64,000 bases of DNA, from positions 1-64,000 of the forward strand of contig NZ_PKLZ01000012.1 in NCBI RefSeq assembly GCF_002868715.1. Direction: 5' to 3'. A program made the translations under genes and the position numbers. Below are positions 8,582 through 15,263 of this stretch, piece by piece. Origin of the DNA: Kineobactrum sediminis (GTDB taxonomy: Bacteria > Pseudomonadota > Gammaproteobacteria > Pseudomonadales > Halieaceae). Numbering within the stretch: position 1 is the first letter of the stretch; every line of letters begins with the position of its first letter. The notes beneath the pieces are model-generated. The model was given only the letters and a program-made list of their open reading frames with translations. It did no database searches and had not been told where the DNA came from.

Positions 8582-8593
8582 TAATGATCATTA
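8582..8593. promoter_or_regulatory. Predicted HipB operator (palindrome)
   Basis: TAATGATCATTA is a perfect 12-bp palindrome upstream of hipB. A second, imperfect GATCA-centred site (AAAGATCACAA, about 8602-8612) has its centre 19 bp further upstream, close to two helical turns, as expected for cooperative binding by an XRE dimer. Assignment to HipB is by position and symmetry only. Confidence 0.5.
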
Positions 8594-8648
8594 GATACCC
8601 TAAAGATCACAATACTAGTCAAAGAAGCCGAAAATCGCCAGTGAAAAA

Positions 8649-9869
8649 CTAAACCCCCTCCCGCAGCGACTCCGCAATATCCGCCCGGGACGCCCTCAGT
8701 GCCGGGCGCACCGCGGCCACGATGGGCGCCAGCAGCCCGATCAGACCAGACAACAGGGTGATCTCCCAGCCCAGGCGGATCAGGGAAATGTAGCCCAGGT
8801 CCGAGTTGGGAGGTGGCGGCATGGGGATGCCGATGGCGGAGATACCCAGGGCCAGCAGGTTGCCGGCGGCAATGCCGAAACCGGCGCCGAGCAGGCCCAG
8901 TATCGCGCTTTCGGCGATGATCAGGCGCAGGATCTCGTTCTGGCGGCCGCCGCAGGCCTTCATGGTGCCAAATTCCGCGGCGCGCTCGTGTACGTTCATG
9001 TTGATGGCGTTGCTCACGCTCAGGGTGACCATCAGCAGGATCACCGCCACCAGGAAGCCGAACTGCTGCTGGTACAGTTCCACGGTCTGCTCGTAGAAGG
9101 GGTTGAGCTCGGTCCAGTCCAGCACTTCATAGCCCTGGGGCACCATGGTGGCCGCCACCCGGGCAGCAACAGCATCGGTGTCCCCGGTGCGCTGCAGGGT
9201 CAGCACCGCCAGGTGCACACCATCGTCGCCCATCAGTTCCTGGGCAGCGGCCAGGGGAATACGCACGGCGCGGGCATCGTAGTCCTTGGAGAAGGTCTGG
9301 AAGATGCCCACCACTTCAAACTCCAGCACATTCACCGCGCCGTCCGGGGTATTGGTAAGCAGGTTGGCCCAATCACCGGGTGCCAGGTCCAGGGCCTGGG
9401 CCACACCGGCGCCCAGCATCATGCCGTAGCTGTCTGCCGCTTCCAGCTGGCGGCCCTCGGACACATTGATATAGGTGCCCAGCCTGGCCTCCGCTGCCGG
9501 CTCCACGCCCTCCCCCATAATGGCCCAGTCAGTACGGCCATTGTTGAGCAGCCCGGTGAACACCATGCGCAGCAGTACCTCATCCACCCCGGGCACCGCG
9601 GCCAACTCGCTGCGCAGGGCCTCTGGCGTATCGATAAGATAGGCCCCGGCGTCGCGGGTGCCGTGTTCACGGTAGCCACTGCGGCTCACCTGGATATGCC
9701 CGGACTGGGAGTGGATCATGGACTCGCCCAGCTCATCCACCGTGTCCTTGATAAAGCCGCCGGCGAGGATCAGCGCCACCACCCCGAAGGCAATGGCGAA
9801 CAGCGTCATCGACGAGCGACCGCGATGGCGGAACACATTGCGCGCGGCCAGGCGCCACAGCTCAGACAT
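8649..9869 (-). CDS. FtsX/LolE-type ABC transporter permease (second of pair)
   Basis: 406 residues with the MacB/LolCE topology: one N-terminal membrane helix (about 20-42), a large periplasmic domain (about 45-265), and three C-terminal helices (about 270-295, 318-342, 372-395). The C-terminal PALRASRADIAESLREG is the FtsX-family coupling end. It is a paralogue of the next gene, with which it probably forms a heterodimer; 24 bases separate them. It lacks its own ATPase domain, so the LolD-like ATPase encoded at 5364-6110 is the natural partner. Cargo is unknown. Confidence 0.88.
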   Translation of the reverse strand: MSELWRLAARNVFRHRGRSSMTLFAIAFGVVALILAGGFIKDTVDELGESMIHSQSGHIQVSRSGYREHGTRDAGAYLIDTPEALRSELAAVPGVDEVLLRMVFTGLLNNGRTDWAIMGEGVEPAAEARLGTYINVSEGRQLEAADSYGMMLGAGVAQALDLAPGDWANLLTNTPDGAVNVLEFEVVGIFQTFSKDYDARAVRIPLAAAQELMGDDGVHLAVLTLQRTGDTDAVAARVAATMVPQGYEVLDWTELNPFYEQTVELYQQQFGFLVAVILLMVTLSVSNAINMNVHERAAEFGTMKACGGRQNEILRLIIAESAILGLLGAGFGIAAGNLLALGISAIGIPMPPPPNSDLGYISLIRLGWEITLLSGLIGLLAPIVAAVRPALRASRADIAESLREGV

Positions 9870-9893
9870 TACACACCTCGAACATGCAACACC

Positions 9894-11096
9894 TCAGCGC
9901 CCATTGCGAATGGCATCCACAATCACCATCCGCGAGGCGCGCAGCGCCGGGTACAGGGAAGCCAGGGTGGTGGCCACCGCGGCGATAACCACCGTCTCCA
10001 GCACCATGGACGGGGTGAGCAACAGGGCCGCATCGTAACTGCGGGCGAAACTCGGCGGCGGCGGCATTTCAACCTGCGCCAGGGCCAGCAGCCCACCCAG
10101 GCCGAACGCCACCACCACGCCGATCAGCGCGCCCAGCAAACCCAGCAGCGCGCCCTCCAGCAGAAACCCGCGCAGCACCTGGGCGCGGCGGGTGCCCAGC
10201 GCCATCACCGTGCCTATTTCACCGGTGCGCTCCAGCACGCTCATCATCATGGTATTGCCAATGCCCAGCAGGATAATGGCGACCACAATGCCCTTGACCA
10301 GTTGCAGCTGCTGGGCGAACAGCTCCGAGGCGCGGGCGTAGAATTCCGCCAGCGCGTGCCAGGGCTGCACCTCAAACTCAGCGGCCGGCAGCGCATCGCG
10401 CACGCTGGGCAGCAGGGCATTGGTGGCCCCGGTGGTTTCCAGGAATACCAGCCAGGCGTGGGCCCCCTCCACCTGCACCAGGCTGCGCGCCAGGCCGATG
10501 GGCATGAGCAGCGCGGCATCGTCAAACTCCTTGCTGAAGGAGCTGAAGATACCCACTACCTCGGCCTCCGCGGCGCCCAGGTGGCCCTCTGGCGTATTGG
10601 CGAGCAGAACGATGGCATCACCCACCGCCACCTCCAGCTGCGATGCCAGGCCCCTGCCCAACACCAGCTGGCGCTCATCCCCCGCGGCCAGCCGCCGACC
10701 CTCGACCATCCGCAGGGAGCGGTCATCCACCATGTCCACCGCCGGGTCAATACCCTCGGCCATGAACGGCAGGGTCACCTCGCCAAAACTCGCCAGGCCG
10801 TTCACCAGCAGGCGCGGCGCCAGGGCAGCACCCCCGGGCAGCAGTGCTTCATCCAATGCGACCTCCCGGGGCAGCAGATAGGCATAGGGATCACTGCGGC
10901 CCTTGTCGTGAAAGCCGGGCCGGGTGATCTGGATATGGCCGAACTGGGAGCGGATGGTGGCCTCGCGGAACTCGTCGAACATGGCCTCATTAAAGCCACT
11001 GGCGGTGAGCATGGCGGCTACCCCGAAGGCGATGGCCAACAGCGAGGTGAGGCTGCGCCGGAAGTGCCGACGCAGGTTACGCAGGGCTATTAACAT
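9894..11096 (-). CDS. FtsX/LolC-type ABC transporter permease (first of pair)
   Basis: 400 residues with the same four-helix plan and a large periplasmic domain between helix 1 (about 20-40) and helices 2-4. It ends in YPALRASRMVIVDAIRNG. Both permeases carry an MPPPP loop near residue 340-350, a shared signature of the pair. It lies 30 bases downstream of the adenylate-forming gene on the same strand, suggesting one transcript running 13314 to 8649 that links acyl-metabolite synthesis to export (inference). Confidence 0.88.
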   Translation of the reverse strand: MLIALRNLRRHFRRSLTSLLAIAFGVAAMLTASGFNEAMFDEFREATIRSQFGHIQITRPGFHDKGRSDPYAYLLPREVALDEALLPGGAALAPRLLVNGLASFGEVTLPFMAEGIDPAVDMVDDRSLRMVEGRRLAAGDERQLVLGRGLASQLEVAVGDAIVLLANTPEGHLGAAEAEVVGIFSSFSKEFDDAALLMPIGLARSLVQVEGAHAWLVFLETTGATNALLPSVRDALPAAEFEVQPWHALAEFYARASELFAQQLQLVKGIVVAIILLGIGNTMMMSVLERTGEIGTVMALGTRRAQVLRGFLLEGALLGLLGALIGVVVAFGLGGLLALAQVEMPPPPSFARSYDAALLLTPSMVLETVVIAAVATTLASLYPALRASRMVIVDAIRNGR

Positions 11097-11126
11097 GAGC
11101 TATTGGCATGGGCTTTCAGCAGGGCC

Positions 11127-12560
11127 TTAAACATGGGCGCTCACCTCATCCGCGGCCGGTAGATAACGAAACTTGCGCTCGTAATCCAGGCTCATGCCGT
11201 GGGGAAAATCCGCATAGGCGAAGCAGCGCAGGGCCGGTGCGGGCGCACCACGTTCCCTGGCAGAAGCCGCCATTAATGCAGACAGCTCAACCGCCATTTC
11301 GGCCGGCGCCTGCACACAATTGCGGCCCAGCTGTATATGCAGCGCGGGGCCATCGGCGCCAGGCAACACCCGGAACGCGCCGGACAGATGATCTGCCAGG
11401 GCAGCATCCCGATACAACAGCGCCTTGAAATGGTCCACGTGCCAGTGCTCGCCAATGCGATCGCGGTCGCGGCCAACAATGGCGACCATCGGCAACGGCT
11501 GGCGGTACAGCGCCAGATACAGCTCCGACGGCAGGCTGCGCAGCTCGGCGTCCGGCACCCAGCGGGCCCGGTCACCGGTCTTGTAGCGAATCATCGGCAC
11601 CGGCGCCAGGTTATCCAGCATGGTGACCACCAGATCACCTACACCGTCGTCATCCGGCTCCAGCACCTCCACAAAGGTGCGCAGGGGGTTGTAGCAGAAA
11701 AACGCCGGCAACAGCGCATCGGGCTGCTGCCAGTGCCGCTCCCGGCGCAGGGCAATGGTTTCAGCGGTTTCGAAAAACAGGTTCAGACCCAGTTCCCCCA
11801 CCCCCATGGAACTGCCTATGAGTACGCCACCCGGGGTGTCGATATCCGCGCCCAGGCGCCTTGCCAGATAGCTGCGAAATTCCTCGGAAAACATCTCCTC
11901 GCCCAGGATCACATGGGTACGCAGGGCAGACCAGTCGAAGGCCTGCTCGGCGGCGTAGTCCAGCAGGCGCTTACAAAACAGGGGGTCGACACACAGGATC
12001 ACCTGCTCGAACAGGGGCCCCGCCTGGCGCAGGATCGCCAGCGCCATATCCTCGCGCACGCTCACATTGGCCACACACACGGTATTGGAGGTAAACACCA
12101 CCCCCATGGGCAGGCAGTTCACCAGCAGCGTGCTGCGGCCGTCGATATCAAAGGCGCCCTGCAGGCCCATGTCGATGTCCGCCGGCGTAAACGCCAGCTG
12201 GGCGCGGGTACTCAGGCCAAAGGCAAAATTGCTGCCGCCGTGGCCGGAACTGGTCAGCACCCCCGCCAGCGACGCCGGTGCCACCGTGGACGCCACCAGC
12301 TCGTGGATGGGAAAACGCTCAAACAGGTCCGCTTTTTCCAGCACCGGGGCGCGCTGCAGAATCTCATCGGCGGCCAGTTTGGTGCCCGGCGCCACTCCGG
12401 CTTCCGCCAGCAGGGCCCGGTAGGCGGGGGATATCCTGGCCGCCCGGGCAAAGGCCTTTTGCAGGCGCTTCCTGGACACCGCCGCAAGCTTCGCCGGGGT
12501 TTGCCGGGCGAGCAGTGCCAGCACCAGGGTGCGTTTGAATTTTGTGAGGGAGAAGGCCAT
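11127..12560 (-). CDS. PaaK/F390-synthetase-like adenylate-forming enzyme
   Basis: 477 residues resembling the putative adenylate-forming enzymes annotated F390 synthetase-related (TIGR02304-like). Visible features are a phosphate-loop-like SSGHGGSNFAFG (near residue 115), a GSSMGVGELGL segment (near 255) and an RYKTGDRARW motif (near 345) typical of acyl-adenylating folds. Such enzymes activate a carboxylate with ATP, but the substrate cannot be read from sequence. It lies between the exosortase-associated N-acyltransferase and the ABC permeases on one strand, so a role in making the exported acyl compound is reasonable (inference). Confidence 0.75.
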   Translation of the reverse strand: MAFSLTKFKRTLVLALLARQTPAKLAAVSRKRLQKAFARAARISPAYRALLAEAGVAPGTKLAADEILQRAPVLEKADLFERFPIHELVASTVAPASLAGVLTSSGHGGSNFAFGLSTRAQLAFTPADIDMGLQGAFDIDGRSTLLVNCLPMGVVFTSNTVCVANVSVREDMALAILRQAGPLFEQVILCVDPLFCKRLLDYAAEQAFDWSALRTHVILGEEMFSEEFRSYLARRLGADIDTPGGVLIGSSMGVGELGLNLFFETAETIALRRERHWQQPDALLPAFFCYNPLRTFVEVLEPDDDGVGDLVVTMLDNLAPVPMIRYKTGDRARWVPDAELRSLPSELYLALYRQPLPMVAIVGRDRDRIGEHWHVDHFKALLYRDAALADHLSGAFRVLPGADGPALHIQLGRNCVQAPAEMAVELSALMAASARERGAPAPALRCFAYADFPHGMSLDYERKFRYLPAADEVSAHV

Positions 12561-12594
12561 AAGCGGGCCTGGTCAGTAGGGCCGCAGTGCGGTG

Positions 12595-13314
12595 TTAGCC
12601 ATTGATAAACCACTCCAGCAGCTCCGGGCTGGTAGCGCGCAGCTGGTCTTCCAGCTTCCTTAAATCACCGATATAGGGGGTTACCGGGCCGTAATAGTCG
12701 TGTTCGTCACCAATCGCGGTGAACACAAACCCGTACATGGCCAGCACCCGAGCCAGGGACCTCTCCATGGCCGCATACCAGTAACGGATATTGTTCTTGC
12801 GGCTGAAGCGGTACATCTCCCGGTACAAACCGAGCACCAGCAGGGGCCCATTAACACGCTGGTTCCTGAACCGGGTGTCGTCGTTACCGTTCTCGAGTGC
12901 TTCCGCGTTAACGCCATCACGGGTATCCCCCGCACGGCGGCGATACTGCCGGCTAACGGCCAGCCGCGACACCTCAACTGCCTCCATCACCGGCGGGCGC
13001 TCAAAATCACTGTGTGGTGGGCAATGGGCTTCATAGGGAAACGGCTCACCAGGTTCAGGGAACACCAGCCTTGCCGTGCCTATTACCACGTTATCAGCAT
13101 TCAGGGCGGCAAAGTGTGCCGAACGGTGGTCAACCTCGTCGCACTCCAGCCCACTGGGATAGTCCGCCGCACTGAGGAACTCGCACTCAAGGCAATACAC
13201 CTGGTAGCGCAGGGCATACAGGTCATGCAATGTGCCTTCACTGCTGCCAATTTCAAAGGCTTTAAGCGAAAAGTACTTTTCCAGGGCATCCAGCGGCGCT
13301 GCTGCAGATTTCAT
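12595..13314 (-). CDS. PEP-CTERM/exosortase system-associated N-acyltransferase
   Basis: About 239 residues, in the GNAT/autoinducer-synthase-like family found near exosortases (TIGR03694-like; N-acyl amino acid synthase type). The N-terminal YALRYQVYCLECEFL, followed by a FAALNADNVVIGTARLV strand, is the diagnostic part. Members are thought to join a fatty acyl chain to an amino acid or a similar amine. I start at ATG 13314, preceded by GGGGAGGG with short spacing; ATGs at 13353 and 13335 are possible and would extend the N terminus by up to 13 residues. It is probably the first gene of the leftward operon with the adenylating enzyme and permeases. Confidence 0.82.
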   Translation of the reverse strand: MKSAAAPLDALEKYFSLKAFEIGSSEGTLHDLYALRYQVYCLECEFLSAADYPSGLECDEVDHRSAHFAALNADNVVIGTARLVFPEPGEPFPYEAHCPPHSDFERPPVMEAVEVSRLAVSRQYRRRAGDTRDGVNAEALENGNDDTRFRNQRVNGPLLVLGLYREMYRFSRKNNIRYWYAAMERSLARVLAMYGFVFTAIGDEHDYYGPVTPYIGDLRKLEDQLRATSPELLEWFING

Positions 13315-13723
13315 AGCCCTCCCCACCCCGTTCATTATATCTGCCGCGAGCATAACACGTTTCTGCGCCGTGTCAGCCGCCCCGAGGACTCACCCGCGGT
13401 AGTATAACACCCATAAAAGCTTCAGGTTTAATCGACAAACCAATATTGATAGTTCAGGGATTCTTAAAAGCGCCTCAATAAACAACCCCAATTAAAGCAC
13501 GATCCTAGGGAAGCCCTAGTTGAGCGCCAGGCGGGAGAGTTCGCCAGCAACTGTCAGGTTTTTTTACATCCGACAAGATTCGCTTATCCCTGTAAATCAT
13601 ATCTATCTGTTTTTACGACACTTTTACCACATGGCACAGTATGTGCTTTACCGATAATGCAAATCCCCTCGTGACCAAAGCGCCACGAGTAGGCACCTGC
13701 TTTCATTACCCAGGAGACACAAC
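13315..13723. other. Intergenic control region before the PEP-CTERM gene
   Basis: A 409-bp gene-free stretch between two divergent genes. It holds the sigma-54 promoter described separately, an upstream inverted repeat TTTACA (13562-13567) / TGTAAA (13591-13596) and a further TTTTACGACA at 13611-13620. These lie 40-70 bp before the promoter, where an enhancer-binding response regulator could sit. I see no ORF, tRNA or clear small RNA in it. Confidence 0.5.
13632..13647 (+). promoter_or_regulatory. Sigma-54 (RpoN) promoter for the PEP-CTERM protein
   Basis: TGGCAC at -24 and TGTGCTTT at -12, with the invariant GG (13633-13634) and GC (13645-13646) separated by exactly 10 bases, as sigma-54 requires. 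Transcription would start near 13658, giving a leader of about 65 bases to ATG 13724, which has CAGGAG upstream. PEP-CTERM genes in XrtA organisms are known to be under PrsK/PrsR and RpoN control, and prsK lies at the right end of this window. Confidence 0.72.
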
Positions 13724-14758
13724 ATGAAATACTTACTGAAACCAGCTGTTGCAGCGACCGCACTCGCGGTGACGGTCTTCGCGGGCAACGCTGCTGCCGT
13801 CCCGCTGTCCCAACTTTACTTCTCTCAGTCAGCAGGTTGGGTTGACCCGAGAGCTGATGGTGACACCAACACCGGCTTCTTCGGTGGCACCAATACAGAA
13901 TTCAGCATGACTGGAACCGAGGCCAGTGGCGGCGCCGGCCCTGGCCCCGACGGCACTTATACAGGCATGCAATGGAGAGGGGCTCCAGGTACTACTAGTG
14001 ATCCCAATCCATTCAGCCAGATTAGCATTGAGTCTTACAACGATACCGAAAGTAACTCGCTTTATGGCGCGAGTGGTACGTCAGTGAGTGACCTGAATCA
14101 GGAGTTTGCCAATACCGGACAATGGAACGCAGGGGAGTTTTGGGTCATTGATGAACTGATCCAGGAAAATAATGTACTTTTCGGCCCTGCAAGCCAGTTT
14201 CCCAACCCACTCTGGAGAGCTGATACCTTGGCAGACTTGCGCATTTTCACGAATGCAGGGCGCACCACCCAACTGCTTAGAGATTTCCCCAGTACAACAC
14301 GGATAGAGTTCTGGGAGACAGTCAATACAGAAGGATTTGACGACTGCACCCCTACAGACCCCTATGCTACGATTGATGATGAGCCTTGGGGGCCCTGCGC
14401 AGACCGTTACCGGGTTGGTTTGGGTGAATTCGCTGCCATCAGCGAAGCGCTGGACGGCTATCTCTATACTATTAGCTTCACGCTTTTCCCGGGCGCGGTA
14501 GAGGACTCGGCTGGTAACGTAATAACCGACGGGAGCGGAAATCCAATAAGCACAATCGTCGATGTAGATCCAACTGGAACCGGAGAGTTTATCGATGTAT
14601 ACACTCCCGAAATAGCACCGGGGTTCAGCAAGCTCTATGTGGCAGCGAGTTGGAATGTGCAGAAAATACCAGAACCTTCCATTTTAGGTTTGTTTGGTAT
14701 CGGCATGCTTGGCTTGGGTTTGACTGCGGCAAGACGCCGCAAGCACAAGCAGAGCTAA
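13724..14758 (+). CDS. PEP-CTERM sorting domain protein (exosortase substrate)
   Basis: 344 residues. An N-terminal Sec signal (about 1-25, ending NAAA) precedes a secreted body rich in Gly, Thr, Ser and Asp. The C-terminal sorting signal IPEPS is followed by a hydrophobic helix (LGLFGIGMLGLGLTA) and a basic tail (RRRKHK). Exosortase A cleaves at this signal and delivers the protein to the surface with the exopolysaccharide. The body, including two Cys near 205 and 225, does not resemble an enzyme I recognise. The gene stands alone with its own sigma-54 promoter and terminator. It is the only clear PEP-CTERM substrate in the window. Confidence 0.93.
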   Translation: MKYLLKPAVAATALAVTVFAGNAAAVPLSQLYFSQSAGWVDPRADGDTNTGFFGGTNTEFSMTGTEASGGAGPGPDGTYTGMQWRGAPGTTSDPNPFSQISIESYNDTESNSLYGASGTSVSDLNQEFANTGQWNAGEFWVIDELIQENNVLFGPASQFPNPLWRADTLADLRIFTNAGRTTQLLRDFPSTTRIEFWETVNTEGFDDCTPTDPYATIDDEPWGPCADRYRVGLGEFAAISEALDGYLYTISFTLFPGAVEDSAGNVITDGSGNPISTIVDVDPTGTGEFIDVYTPEIAPGFSKLYVAASWNVQKIPEPSILGLFGIGMLGLGLTAARRRKHKQS

Positions 14759-14817
14759 TCTCGAGCAAGAGGCAGCCTGTTTGAATAGACAGCCTATCCT
14801 CCAACACAGGCACCGCC

Positions 14818-14847
14818 AAAAAAGGCCTCTCTGAGGCCTTTTTTTTG
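14818..14847 (+). terminator. Rho-independent terminator after the PEP-CTERM gene
   Basis: A 12-bp perfect stem (AAAAAAGGCCTC / GAGGCCTTTTTT) with a 3-base loop and a run of T. It lies about 60 bases after the stop codon. The A/T-rich outer stem makes it potentially bidirectional. Confidence 0.9.
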
Positions 14848-15003
14848 TATAATTGCGTTTTTTCGTGAACGCAGCTGAACTGCGGCGTGATTATCTGGCT
14901 CCCCATATAAAGATTATCCCGCCACAGTGATTGACTCAGAACTCACAAATAGCGTCAGTAATTTTCGACCATCACTTTTTTACCGCTGGAGTAAGCACGC
15001 AAA

Positions 15004-15261
15004 ATGACATCAATCGACCTCACTCACGACCTGGTTCGCACCTGCCTCAACCTCGATGCCAGCGAACCACTGACAGCAGACACGTTCCTGATGGGCGGGT
15101 TCCCCGAGTTTGATTCGATGACGATCATGGCATTGATTGAGCATATTGAGGAAGCCCTGGGCTGCGAGATCGACGACGACGAGATCAGCGGCGAGACTTT
15201 CGAAACCGTGGGTTCACTGGCGGAATTCGTGGCCGGAAAGATGGGCCCCCCCGGCCACTGA
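15004..15261 (+). CDS. Acyl carrier protein
   Basis: 85 residues with a four-helix ACP fold and the phosphopantetheine-attachment serine in FDSMTIM (near residue 39); acidic helices (EHIEEALGCEIDDDE) follow. Such stand-alone ACPs are common in exosortase A loci together with acyl-activating enzymes and the two exosortase-associated hydrolases. GGAG lies upstream of the ATG. It is isolated on the plus strand between the PEP-CTERM gene and a convergent dehydrogenase gene. It could carry the acyl chain used by the N-acyltransferase at 12595 (inference). Confidence 0.88.
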   Translation: MTSIDLTHDLVRTCLNLDASEPLTADTFLMGGFPEFDSMTIMALIEHIEEALGCEIDDDEISGETFETVGSLAEFVAGKMGPPGH

Positions 15262-15263
15262 CC

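Noticed and set aside
8988-11093. 701-residue plus-strand ORF
   Set aside because: It lies antisense over two intact ABC permease genes, is rich in His/Gln/Gly with no fold signature, and has no ribosome-binding site. It is a GC-rich shadow frame.
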